Shown piece by piece: positions 1-7,653 of a DNA stretch of 18,671 nt. Source of the stretch: Magnetococcales bacterium (GTDB lineage: Bacteria > Pseudomonadota > Magnetococcia > Magnetococcales > DC0425bin3). Each line of letters opens with the position of its first letter. The stretch's first letter is position 1. The notes beneath the pieces are model-generated. The model did no database searches, had not been told where the DNA came from, and worked only from the letters and a program-made list of their open reading frames with translations. The translations under genes were made by a program, and so were the position numbers. Location: contig JADGCJ010000059.1 of NCBI GenBank assembly GCA_015229045.1, positions 1-18,671 on the forward strand, given 5' to 3'.

Positions 1-50
1 CCACCAGGACTCTGTCCTGGACCTGCCAGGGGGCCAGCCCCCTGGACCCC
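1..50 (+). repeat. Partial copy of dispersed palindromic repeat family (copy A)
   Basis: This is the GC-rich end of the repeat family found throughout the window, cut by the window edge. It holds two perfect hairpins: CCAGGAC/GTCCTGG (4-10 with 14-20, 3-nt loop) and CCAGGGGGC/GCCCCCTGG (26-34 with 37-45, 2-nt loop). Nearly the same sequence recurs at 6186-6235 in the same orientation and at 3194-3243 inverted. No coding potential is evident. Its function is unknown; it may be a non-autonomous mobile element or a REP/BIME-like element. Confidence 0.8.
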
Positions 51-72
51 GTTTTTGACAGCTTCCGCTCTT

Positions 73-81
73 TTATCCACA
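73..81 (+). promoter_or_regulatory. DnaA box, perfect consensus TTATCCACA
   Basis: An exact match to the classical high-affinity DnaA 9-mer, just inside the left edge of the AT-rich region upstream of hemE. One such match in 600 bp could be chance. Its weight comes from the other boxes in the same tract. Confidence 0.6.
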
Positions 82-244
82 TCATCCTGTGCAAGATATA
101 ACAGAGAGAAAATTGATGATGTGTGTGACCCCCTGTTTTCCCATCCAGCGAAAAAACAATCCCCAATTGTTACAAGAAAATTCCCCTGATCCATTCCCCC
201 CAGAATGATATAAAAATCCCTATTGTTTCAATCAACAATGTGTT

Positions 245-253
245 TTGTCCACA
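245..253 (+). promoter_or_regulatory. Near-consensus DnaA box TTGTCCACA
   Basis: Differs from TTATCCACA only by G for A at position 3, a variant seen in several bacterial origins. It lies between the two perfect boxes. Confidence 0.45.
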
Positions 254-401
254 CATTCACAGCCAACGATTTCTACATCTGTTTTTTTATAAAATACAAA
301 TATAAAAAATAGGTTTGTGGTGCATATCCCAAAGCGGACAAGCTTTCTGAACAAATATCCCCAGACCCCTGTTTATCAATCCCTCACAGGTGGTGACAGT
401 T

Positions 402-410
402 TGTGCATAA
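402..410 (-). promoter_or_regulatory. DnaA box, consensus TTATGCACA on the minus strand
   Basis: Plus-strand TGTGCATAA reads TTATGCACA on the minus strand, a perfect match to TTWTNCACA. It is the closest strong box to the AT-rich tract at 481-528. Confidence 0.55.
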
Positions 411-480
411 ACCACGTTTTCAGGTTTTCGTAAAAAACGATCCCCCATTCATACAGGATGAATACCCCAATTCAATCCCG

Positions 481-528
481 ATAAAAAAAATTAAATCTTT
501 TTAAATTTCAAATAATAAGAAAATTAAT
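481..528. other. Extreme AT-rich tract, candidate DNA unwinding element
   Basis: Only three of 48 bases are G or C (positions 497, 509 and 519). It contains a 15-mer of the form TTAAAnnTTTTTAAA at 491-505, repeated at 566-580. Such a tract beside DnaA boxes is the usual arrangement of an unwinding element, but melting behaviour cannot be judged here. Confidence 0.45.
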
Positions 529-607
529 CCCCCCATCCACAGGCAACGTATTCTGCAATCATCCTTTAAAGATTTTTAAAACAGATAAAAAGAGGACTTC
601 TCGTCAA

Positions 608-637
608 TTGACACCCGATCGCTCCCATCTTTATAGT
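608..637 (+). promoter_or_regulatory. Sigma70-type promoter of hemE-hemN
   Basis: A perfect -35 TTGACA (608-613) is followed after 18 bp by TATAGT (632-637), five of six matches to TATAAT. Transcription would start near 644, giving a leader of about 40 nt before the hemE ATG at 684. The leader contains GGAAAC (670-675) as a modest ribosome binding site. Confidence 0.65.
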
Positions 638-683
638 CAACCACACGTCCGTCACCCCATTTTCATCTTGGAAACAGATCGAC

Positions 684-1757
684 ATGACCCCAACACACCC
701 CTTCCTTCGGGCCTCCCTGCGCTTGCCAACGGACAGAACTCCTTTGTGGATTATGCGCCAGGCTGGTCGCTATCTGCCGGAATATAGAAAAACCAGAGCC
801 AAGGCAGGCAATTTTTTGGCACTGTGCAAAAATCCTGAATTGGCTATGGAAGTGACACTTCAACCTTTACAGCGCTTTGATCTGGATGCGGCAATTTTAT
901 TTTCAGACATTCTGGTCGTTCCGGAAGCCATGGGAATGAGCCTGCGCTTTTCTGAAGGCGAAGGACCGCTTTTGGATCCGGTCATACGCCAAACGAATGA
1001 TTTAAAAATTTTGCAACCTGTTGAACCTGAAGTGCATTTGAATTATGTCATGCAAACCATCCAGGGCTTGCGTCAGGAACTGGCTGACAGAGTTCCGCTT
1101 ATCGGTTTTTCTGGCAGCCCGTGGACTTTGGCAACCTATATGGTTGAAGGGGGAAGCAGCAAAAATTTCAGTGCTGTCAAAGGCATGATGTACGACGATC
1201 CGCAAACCATGAACCGCTTGCTTGATTTGTTGAGCGATGGTGTGACCGATTATTTGAATGCCCAAATCCGGCATGGTGTTCAGGCAATACAAATCTTTGA
1301 TACCTGGGGTGGGATTCTTTCACCGCGTGATTTTCGGGAATTTTCCTTGCGGTCCATGAAGCGAATCCTGGATCGCCTGGAAAGGATCGGGCCTGATGGT
1401 CAATCGGTTCCTGTCATCCTGTTTGCCAAGGGGTGTGGAGCGCATCTTGAGGAGATGGCTGCAACGGGATGTGACGTTTTGGGTTTGGACTGGACAACGG
1501 ACCTTGTCCAAGCCAGGGATCGGGTTGGGGATCGGGTCGCTTTGCAAGGCAACATGGATCCGGCTGTCCTTTACGCTGGTCCGGAACGCATTCGGAAAGA
1601 GGTGTGTGACCTGCTGCGAGGTTTTGGATCACATCCGGGGCATATTTTCAATTTAGGACACGGTATGGCTCCAGACATGAATCCTGAACATGTTGCCGTT
1701 CTGGTTGAAACGGTCCGCAACGAAAGCCAACGCATCCATCAAGGAAAATTATTGTGA
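684..1757 (+). CDS. hemE: Uroporphyrinogen decarboxylase
   Basis: A cytoplasmic haem-pathway enzyme that removes the four acetate carboxyl groups of uroporphyrinogen III to give coproporphyrinogen III. The 357-residue product is close to the usual family length. The N-terminal family signature [11 protein letters not shown] (residues 25-35) provides substrate-binding arginines, and [17 protein letters not shown] is the second family signature. [12 protein letters not shown] carries the Asp region of the active site. The start is ATG 684 behind a clear promoter. The stop overlaps the next gene start by 4 bp (GTGA at 1754-1757), so hemE and hemN are translationally coupled. Placement beside an AT-rich, DnaA-box-bearing region matches the hemE-linked origins of alphaproteobacteria. 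The assignment is firm. Confidence 0.97.
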   Translation: MTPTHPFLRASLRLPTDRTPLWIMRQAGRYLPEYRKTRAKAGNFLALCKNPELAMEVTLQPLQRFDLDAAILFSDILVVPEAMGMSLRFSEGEGPLLDPVIRQTNDLKILQPVEPEVHLNYVMQTIQGLRQELADRVPLIGFSGSPWTLATYMVEGGSSKNFSAVKGMMYDDPQTMNRLLDLLSDGVTDYLNAQIRHGVQAIQIFDTWGGILSPRDFREFSLRSMKRILDRLERIGPDGQSVPVILFAKGCGAHLEEMAATGCDVLGLDWTTDLVQARDRVGDRVALQGNMDPAVLYAGPERIRKEVCDLLRGFGSHPGHIFNLGHGMAPDMNPEHVAVLVETVRNESQRIHQGKLL

Positions 1758-3163
1758 GTTTTTCACCAGTTTCTCAAAAAGTTTTGTTTGACCGCGCCCT
1801 TATCGGCCAATATGACCGGGCGGGGCCGCGTTATACCTCGTATCCGACCGCACCCCATTTCACCGACTCTTTTGGTCCGGAAGCATTTTACGACAACATC
1901 GTTTCTGCAGCGACCAAGGATTCCCGGCGCCCGATCTCCCTTTATGTCCACATCCCTTTTTGTGACACGGTCTGTTACTACTGCGCCTGCAACAAGGTGA
2001 TTACGCCGGACCGTTCGCGGGCCATGCATTACGTGACTTTTTTGGAAAAAGAGGTGGCTTTGGTTGGTGCCTTGTTGGATCGTCGGCGTCCAGTGGTTCA
2101 ACTTCACTTTGGTGGGGGCAATCCCACCTATTTGAATCTCGATCAAATGTCCCATCTGATGGAGACAATCCGCCACCATTTTACCCTGGTTGAAGGGGAT
2201 CTCGGCGAGTACGGGATCGAGGTGGATCCACGAGAGGTTCCACGTGGAACGGTGCAAGCCTTGCGCATGATGGGCTTTAACCGGATCTCCATTGGTCTTC
2301 AGGATCTCGATCCCAAGGTGCAAAAGGCGGTCAATCGTGTCCAGCCGCAATCCCTGAATCAGCAGGTGGTGGCAGAGGCCAGAGAGGCAGGGTTTCAGTC
2401 GATCAATCTGGACTTGATTTATGGATTGCCCTTTCAGAGCGTCGACTCGTTTCGCACGACTTTGGAGACGGTCGTGTGCGACCTGGATCCGGATCGACTG
2501 GCCATATTCAATTATGCCCACCTGCCCCAGTATTTTTCTCCGCAACGCCGCATTCAGGCGGGTGATCTTCCCAGTGCTGAAGAGAAGTTGCAAATTTTGG
2601 AAATGACCATTCGCTTTTTGACGGAAAATGGTTACGTGTACGTGGGCATGGACCATTTTGCCAAACCTGATAACGAGTTGGCTGTTGCCCAGCGTCAAGG
2701 GGTGCTGCATCGTAATTTTCAGGGTTACACCACCCATGCGGAGTGCGACCTTGTCGGCTTGGGCATTACGGCCATCAGTCAGGTGGGAGAGAGCTATGCC
2801 CAGAATCTCAAAGAACTGGACGCCTATTACCGGCGCTTGGATGAAGGAAAGTCGACTGTTTTTCGTGGGTTGCAATTGAGTCCGGATGATGTGATCCGTC
2901 GGGATGTCATCATGCGGCTCATTTGTGATTTTCAACTTGATCGAGCGGCTGTGGAGTCGCGGCACGGCTTGGTGTTTGAGGAGTATTTTCAGGCTGAAAT
3001 GGCTTCTTTGCGCACCATGACGGCCGAGGGTTTGCTGGAAGAGAGCGGATCTTTGCTGCGGGTCACTCCGGGTGGGCGTCTTTTGATTCGCAATATTTGC
3101 ATGGTTTTTGATTGGTATCTGTCGCATGCGGAACAAAAAAAATCCTTTTCCAAAACCATTTGA
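1754..3163 (+). CDS. hemN: Oxygen-independent coproporphyrinogen III dehydrogenase (radical SAM)
   Basis: A radical-SAM enzyme that converts two propionates of coproporphyrinogen III to vinyl groups without oxygen, giving protoporphyrinogen IX. It fits a microaerobic or anaerobic life. The 469 residues include the HemN-type N-terminus [12 protein letters not shown] (25-36) and the cluster motif [17 protein letters not shown] with C70, C74, C77 and the HemN-specific fourth cysteine C79. The SAM-binding glycine stretch reads [10 protein letters not shown], with Asn where many relatives have Thr. The full length and the extra cysteine favour true HemN over the HemW paralogue. The start is GTG 1754, overlapping the hemE stop. 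The stop codon lies in CATTTGA, resembling the flank of the repeat family downstream. Confidence 0.95.
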   Translation: MSFSPVSQKVLFDRALIGQYDRAGPRYTSYPTAPHFTDSFGPEAFYDNIVSAATKDSRRPISLYVHIPFCDTVCYYCACNKVITPDRSRAMHYVTFLEKEVALVGALLDRRRPVVQLHFGGGNPTYLNLDQMSHLMETIRHHFTLVEGDLGEYGIEVDPREVPRGTVQALRMMGFNRISIGLQDLDPKVQKAVNRVQPQSLNQQVVAEAREAGFQSINLDLIYGLPFQSVDSFRTTLETVVCDLDPDRLAIFNYAHLPQYFSPQRRIQAGDLPSAEEKLQILEMTIRFLTENGYVYVGMDHFAKPDNELAVAQRQGVLHRNFQGYTTHAECDLVGLGITAISQVGESYAQNLKELDAYYRRLDEGKSTVFRGLQLSPDDVIRRDVIMRLICDFQLDRAAVESRHGLVFEEYFQAEMASLRTMTAEGLLEESGSLLRVTPGGRLLIRNICMVFDWYLSHAEQKKSFSKTI

Positions 3164-3193
3164 ATCGGCCATGGGCAGGGGAGTGTCGAAAAC

Positions 3194-3357
3194 GGGGTCC
3201 AGGGGGCTGGCGACCGGACAGGTCCAGGACAGAGTCCTGGTGGGGTTCGGGGCGAAGCCCCAATGGGGTTTGGGGCGGAGCCCCAATAAAGTCTTTCATG
3301 TCACCCCTTTTCCCCGATCACAAAAAAACGACGTATTTCAAAATAGACGCGGTTTAA
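3194..3357 (-). repeat. Dispersed palindromic repeat, copy B (minus orientation)
   Basis: On the minus strand it starts TTAAACCGCGTCTATTTTG, continues through a CGTCGTTTTTTTGTGATCGG segment, then TGACATGAAAGACTTTAT. Two GGGGCTYCGCCCC hairpin units follow, then CCACCAGGACTCTGTCCTGG and the GGGGTCC end. It fills most of the gap between hemN (ends 3163) and the convergent mepM gene. The same order of modules is seen at 6051-6235 on the plus strand. The rest of the gap (3358-3466) contains a 25-bp stretch shared with the trmFO 3' end. Confidence 0.85.
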
Positions 3358-3377
3358 GGTCCGATTTTTCAAGCATG

Positions 3378-3402
3378 CCAATTTCAAATGCGATTGCCCT
3401 GT
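3378..3402 (+). repeat. 25-bp repeat shared with the trmFO 3' end
   Basis: Positions 3378-3402 match 6268-6292 in 23 of 25 bases (core GCGATTGCCCTGT). A shorter inverted copy, GGGCAATCGCATTT, lies at 6038-6051. These copies sit just outside the palindromic repeats B and C and may be outer ends of the same element. Confidence 0.65.
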
Positions 3403-3466
3403 GAGGGGGTATTGAATAGTTGCAAAGCAGAACGACATGCTCCAAAGCGGACGCAACCGGGGAAAA

Positions 3467-5839
3467 CTATCGTCTGGAACCGGAGGGAAGGGAGGCCACC
3501 ATGGTTTCCGAGCGATCCAACATGGCCACCAACTGCCTGCTTTGATTGCGGAAGTCAGGCATGTATCTGGCGACGACCGGCATGGCTGCAGGCGATTGGA
3601 TGGAAAGGGGATTGATCGCTTCGCCATTGAGGCGGACTTCGTAGTGAAGATGTGGCCCGGTGGTGACCCCCGTCATGCCCACATGGCCAACGATCTGCCC
3701 CTGCCGAACGCGCGATCCCACATGCAGTCCGGAGACGAAACCGGACAGGTGGGCATAGCCGGTGGAATATTTGGTATTGTGGCGAATCGCGACCAGGTTG
3801 CCGTAGCTGCTTTTCCGGCCGCGGAACGTTACCACCCCGTCGCCCGCCGCCCGGACTGGCGTTCCGATGGGCGCCGCATAATCGACACCCTTGTGGGCAC
3901 GGGTGAAGCCGAACACAGGGTGCTTGCGCTTCATCGAAAACTGTGACGAGATACGCAGGAAGTCCACCGGGGCACGAATAAACATCTTTTGCACATTCTG
4001 CCCGTCGGGATCGAAGTAGCCGGTGCGTCCCGAGGGGTCGGTGTAGCGGATGACCCGGTAGGAGTTGCCTTGATTGACAAACTCGGCAGCCAGGATCTCG
4101 CCGTCGCGCACGGGGCGGCCATTTTCAAGGTGCTCTTCATAGATGACCGTAAAACGGTCACCCGTGCGAATGTCGCGGGCAAAGTCGACGTCCCACTCGA
4201 ACAGATTGGCCAGTTTGATGCCCATTTGCTGGGACAAACCAGCCCTGCGACTGGCCACGAACAGGGAGCCATTGACGATACTGCTGACTGAACGAACACG
4301 CCGCTCCAGTTTGCGCTCGACCATCTTGGGAACGAACTGGTTGTGATCGTCACGGGTCAACAGGAAGGTCTCCTCATCGTTGACCGGGTAGGAGAGGGCG
4401 GTCAATTCGCCCTCGGAGCCAAAGGCCAGGCGGAAACCCTTGCCAGGTTGCAGGTGATGGGCCAGATCGTAGACGGGTCGGGCGGCATCGGCCACTTCCT
4501 GGGTGGTAGCCTGATCGACTTCATTGCGTCCCAGGATGGCCGCCAGATGGTCTCCATCACGCACAAAGTCCTTGACGGTCCGGTGCGCGGACTTGAAGGT
4601 ATGTTGCATCTGAGCCACCAGTGCGTGGTTGGCCTTGCTGCGTGGGGTGCCGGTATCGGCCTGCACGGGAGGATGTCCGGAGATGGTGGCCGGTTCGGGG
4701 GCCGCTTGCGGCTCGGGGCCTTTAACTGGCGTCTGAGGGATGGCCACGGCCACGACCTCCGGCTCACTCTTGGGAACCGGGGCCACGGATTCGGAGGATT
4801 TGGTTGCCGCTGCCGTCTCTTGGGGGGGTGGGACCGCCCCGGGTCGTAATTTTTTGACCAGTTCGAGGACCCGGCGACCCGCCTGGGAAACGGTCATGGA
4901 TCTCTTCTCGAGTGCCTGATCCCGATTGGGGTGATCCGCAGATGCGTTATCGGTCCGGGCCAGGTTGGTGCTCTCTTGCGGATTGGCTGCCGGATTGGCA
5001 TGGGCGATACGCAGGGGCACGGGCTCAGCCATGGCGACCAGCGCGGGGGAGGTCGTCACGACCCGCGCAGTGGTCTCGGAGGGGGCTGACGTTGCCACGG
5101 CAGTGCTTGCCACAGGCAGCGGTGCTGGCAGCGGTGGTGCCACTTTGGCGAAGAATCCGGTCGCTCCCTGCGTGGGGGGCAACGCCACGGCGCTTTTTTC
5201 TTCCTCGACGATCCTTCGGGGAGCCGGGATGGGAAGCTGGACTGCAGTGACAGCGGAGGTCTTTGCCTCCGTTGTCAGAGGGAGGGGATTTGGTGTTGGT
5301 GGTGCGAGAGGAGTTTTGCCAACGCTGTCGCCAGGTTGGGCAGTGCTGCCATTTTTAGTGGCATCTTCCTGTTGCAGGGCATCCAGTATCTTGCGCGACG
5401 TCTCCAGGGCGCTCCGGGCTATCTGCACAGCGCCCCTGGTCATGTCGTCCGGTTCGGTTCTGGCTGCACTGTTTGTCAAACCAGTGGTTTCAGGCGCGGA
5501 TGCGAGAGGTTTTGGCGCCAGACGTGCGTAGGGCGGGACATAGCCTTCAGGGGGTCCCGGGGGTGGTTCCGGTTTGAGTCGGGCTTGCTCGGTTGAGCTT
5601 CCTCGTGGGACAGGAGCCGGAAACGAGACCAGAGGAACGGCTTGACTGGAGGCCTGAATCCTCTGACCCTTCTCGGCGCCCGTGTTGGCATCGAGTGCCC
5701 GATGCGCGGCCATGAGGCTGAGCGTCAGGACTCCGGCCAGTACCAGATAGGAACGACCGCTGCGACGATTGAGGAGACTTCGCTTTCTTCCCGGGCTGGG
5801 GAAGGGTCTCCTTGCTTGTTGTTCGCGCTTGAAAAACAT
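3467..5839 (-). CDS. mepM: MepM-like murein DD-endopeptidase (M23 family) with a long linker
   Basis: A predicted periplasmic zinc peptidase that cuts peptidoglycan cross-links during growth. The 790-residue product has a basic cytoplasmic N-terminus and one membrane segment at about 31-46. A Pro/Ala/Thr-rich low-complexity stretch runs to roughly residue 400. A MepM-type middle domain follows (...SIVNGSLFVASRRAGLS...). The C-terminal lytic domain shows HKGVD (H649, D653), YAHL (H697) and HLHYE (H730, H732), the full M23 metal and catalytic set. E. coli MepM is about 440 residues, so the extra length is nearly all linker, perhaps to span the envelope. The start is ATG 5839 with GAGAGGGA upstream. 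It stands alone, convergent with hemN. The domain call is firm; mepM as symbol is by best resemblance. Confidence 0.85.
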   Translation of the reverse strand: MFFKREQQARRPFPSPGRKRSLLNRRSGRSYLVLAGVLTLSLMAAHRALDANTGAEKGQRIQASSQAVPLVSFPAPVPRGSSTEQARLKPEPPPGPPEGYVPPYARLAPKPLASAPETTGLTNSAARTEPDDMTRGAVQIARSALETSRKILDALQQEDATKNGSTAQPGDSVGKTPLAPPTPNPLPLTTEAKTSAVTAVQLPIPAPRRIVEEEKSAVALPPTQGATGFFAKVAPPLPAPLPVASTAVATSAPSETTARVVTTSPALVAMAEPVPLRIAHANPAANPQESTNLARTDNASADHPNRDQALEKRSMTVSQAGRRVLELVKKLRPGAVPPPQETAAATKSSESVAPVPKSEPEVVAVAIPQTPVKGPEPQAAPEPATISGHPPVQADTGTPRSKANHALVAQMQHTFKSAHRTVKDFVRDGDHLAAILGRNEVDQATTQEVADAARPVYDLAHHLQPGKGFRLAFGSEGELTALSYPVNDEETFLLTRDDHNQFVPKMVERKLERRVRSVSSIVNGSLFVASRRAGLSQQMGIKLANLFEWDVDFARDIRTGDRFTVIYEEHLENGRPVRDGEILAAEFVNQGNSYRVIRYTDPSGRTGYFDPDGQNVQKMFIRAPVDFLRISSQFSMKRKHPVFGFTRAHKGVDYAAPIGTPVRAAGDGVVTFRGRKSSYGNLVAIRHNTKYSTGYAHLSGFVSGLHVGSRVRQGQIVGHVGMTGVTTGPHLHYEVRLNGEAINPLSIQSPAAMPVVARYMPDFRNQSRQLVAMLDRSETMVASLPSGSRR

Positions 5840-5988
5840 ATGTCCCTCTCATCCGATCCAGTCAGGGCACTGACGCTCCGGGGGCAAAGCTTGCTGGGAA
5901 GTAATCCAGAACGCAAAAATCGTACCAATCATTACTTTCTTGATGAACGAGCCCGTTCCCGGGTGAAGACGAACTCTGGGAAAGGATC

Positions 5989-6018
5989 TGTTTACTGGCT
6001 TTAGGGGGGGCATGTCAA
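5989..6018 (-). promoter_or_regulatory. Possible promoter of mepM
   Basis: On the minus strand, TTGACA (6018-6013) is followed after 18 bp by TAAACA (5994-5989). The -35 is perfect but the -10 is weak, and the leader of about 150 nt is long. A small inverted repeat, GAACG/CGTTC (5945-5958), lies within the leader. Confidence 0.3.
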
Positions 6019-6050
6019 GGAAGCTCATCCCTGCTGCGGGCAATCGCATT

Positions 6051-6235
6051 TAAACCGCGTCTACTTTGGGACACGTCGTTTCTTTTGTTTGGAAAAAAAT
6101 GTTGACATGAAAGATTTTATCGGGGCTTTGCCCCAAACCCCATTGGGGCTTCGCCCCAAACCCCATTGGGGCTTTGCCCCAAACCCCACCAGGACTCTGT
6201 CCTGGACCTGCCAGGGAGCCAGCCCCCTGGACCCC
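6051..6235 (+). repeat. Dispersed palindromic repeat, copy C, with triplicated hairpin unit
   Basis: The longest copy in the window. It begins TAAACCGCGTCTACTTTGG, then the CGTCGTTT segment and TTGACATGAAAGATTTTAT. Three tandem 23-bp units of GGGGCTTYGCCCCAAACCCC type follow (6122-6187), then the paired hairpins and GGACCCC. It is bounded by an outer inverted pair: GGGCAATCGCATTT at 6038-6051 and its complement at 6272-6290. The right outer end overlaps the last codons of trmFO. Unit number differs between copies (three here, two in B, one at 16679), suggesting slippage or unequal exchange. Confidence 0.85.
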
Positions 6236-6273
6236 AATGCCAAGAAGCGATCATGGTCTCGGGTGTACCAGTT

Positions 6274-7608
6274 TCAAAGGCGATTGCCCTGTTCCTCCTG
6301 GGTTGCCATCCAGGTGATGATGTCAGCCAGAGCGCGGCGGTTCAGGGCCTGTTTGCGGTCGCGTTGCGTTGTTCGTTCCAGCAGGGGGGGAAACAGGCCA
6401 AAGTTGATGTTCATGGGTTGAAAACTCCCCGAAGTCGCCCCGGTGGTGATATGGGTCAGCAAGGCACCGTGCGCTGTGGTGGGTGGGGGGGGGAGGGGTG
6501 TTTTCCCTGCTGCCATCCGGGCCAGAAAAATTCCTGCCAGCAAGCCCATGGCTGCCGATTCCACGTATCCTTCCACGCCGGTGATCTGACCGGCAAAGAG
6601 CCAGTTGGGTCGTTGGCGCCATTGCAGATATTCGCCGAGGAGGCGGGGGCTGTCGATGAAGGTATTGCGGTGCAGGGCACCCAGACGCAAAAATTCCGCT
6701 CCCGCCAGGCCAGGGATGGTTCTGAACAGGCGTGTCTGTTCCGGCCAGGTCATGCGGGTTTGAAAGCCAACCATGTTCCAGAGGGTGCCGAGGGCATTGT
6801 CCTGGCGCAACTGCACGACGGCGTGGGGTTGACTGCCGCCCCGGTGCGGATCGTTGAGTCCGACAGGTTTCATGGGACCGAAGCGCAGCGTTTCATGTCC
6901 CCGGGCGGCCATGACTTCGATGGGCAGGCACCCTTCAAAACAGGGTGTCTGGTCAAAATCGCGCGGGGTTACCTTGTCCGCTGCCAGCAGGCCGACGATG
7001 AAGTCGTCATACTGTTGGCGATCCATCGGACAATTGACATAGTCGTTTCCTTCTCCTTTGCCATAGCGTGACTGCTTCCAGGCAATCGAGAAGTCAACGG
7101 ATTCCAACGATACTATCGGGGCGATGGCGTCAAAGAAGGCCAGGCGGGCATGGCCCAGCTGCCGTTCCAGATGGTGCGCCAGACCGTCGGATGTCAGGGG
7201 GCCGGTGGCGATGAGAACCCACCCCTTTTCGGGGAGTGTTGTCACCTCTTCCCGGACCAGGGTTACCAGGGGGTGTGTTGTCAGCCGGGAGGTGATCCAG
7301 CGCGAGAACCCTTCCCGATCGACGGCCAGGGCGCTGCCGGCCGGTACCCGATTGGCTGTGGCGGCGGCCAGGATCAGGCTTTCCAACTGGCGCATCTCCT
7401 GGTGCAGCAACCCTACGGCATTGCGGGTCGGGTCGTCGGAGCGCAACGAGTTGGAACAGACCAGCTCTGCCAGCAGGTCCGTTCGATGGGCCGGTGTCGA
7501 GCGGTGAGGGCGCATTTCGTACAGGCGCACGGGAAAGCCGCGTCGTACCAATTGCCAGGCTGCTTCGCTGCCGGCCAGACCCGCGCCAATGATGTGAATG
7601 GGTTCCAT
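6274..7608 (-). CDS. trmFO: Methylenetetrahydrofolate-tRNA-(uracil-5-)-methyltransferase TrmFO
   Basis: An FAD- and folate-dependent enzyme that makes 5-methyluridine at position 54 of tRNA, using methylenetetrahydrofolate rather than SAM. The 444 residues are the usual family length. The N-terminus has the FAD Rossmann fingerprint [13 protein letters not shown] (G8, G10, G13), then the TrmFO-typical YEMRP and [13 protein letters not shown]. Later blocks include [19 protein letters not shown] and a C-terminal INFGLFPP. The start is ATG 7608. It is the last gene of a three-gene minus-strand run after two glycosyltransferases, 45 bp downstream of the nearer. Its last codons (QGNRL-stop) lie in a sequence repeated at 3378-3402, so the extreme C-terminus may have been shaped by repeat insertion. 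Confidence 0.95.
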   Translation of the reverse strand: MEPIHIIGAGLAGSEAAWQLVRRGFPVRLYEMRPHRSTPAHRTDLLAELVCSNSLRSDDPTRNAVGLLHQEMRQLESLILAAATANRVPAGSALAVDREGFSRWITSRLTTHPLVTLVREEVTTLPEKGWVLIATGPLTSDGLAHHLERQLGHARLAFFDAIAPIVSLESVDFSIAWKQSRYGKGEGNDYVNCPMDRQQYDDFIVGLLAADKVTPRDFDQTPCFEGCLPIEVMAARGHETLRFGPMKPVGLNDPHRGGSQPHAVVQLRQDNALGTLWNMVGFQTRMTWPEQTRLFRTIPGLAGAEFLRLGALHRNTFIDSPRLLGEYLQWRQRPNWLFAGQITGVEGYVESAAMGLLAGIFLARMAAGKTPLPPPPTTAHGALLTHITTGATSGSFQPMNINFGLFPPLLERTTQRDRKQALNRRALADIITWMATQEEQGNRL

Positions 7609-7653
7609 GTTTCCCCGGAGGATTGTTGTTGAAAAAACGGTAACTGCCCTGCT

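Larger units (their letters stand above)
60..640. other. oriC: Candidate chromosomal replication origin (oriC) next to hemE
   Basis: About 600 bp without a credible gene, strikingly AT-rich compared with the GC-rich window. It contains two perfect TTWTNCACA DnaA boxes (73-81 plus; 402-410 minus) and one near-consensus box TTGTCCACA (245-253). A third, weak match ends at 541. A 48-bp stretch at 481-528 has only three G or C and could be the unwinding element. In Caulobacter and Rickettsia the origin lies beside hemE, and here hemE starts at 684. dnaA and parAB are not in view. The AT-rich tract could instead be only a large regulatory region, so the call rests on motif density and hemE synteny. 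Confidence 0.6.

Noticed and set aside
1763..3286. Long open frame antisense to hemN (507 codons)
   Set aside because: It mirrors the hemN coding frame, extends into repeat B, and its translation has no recognisable domain. hemN is certain on the other strand.
6122..6187. Tandem 23-bp units as a CRISPR array
   Set aside because: The units are contiguous with no unique spacers, and no cas gene is in view.
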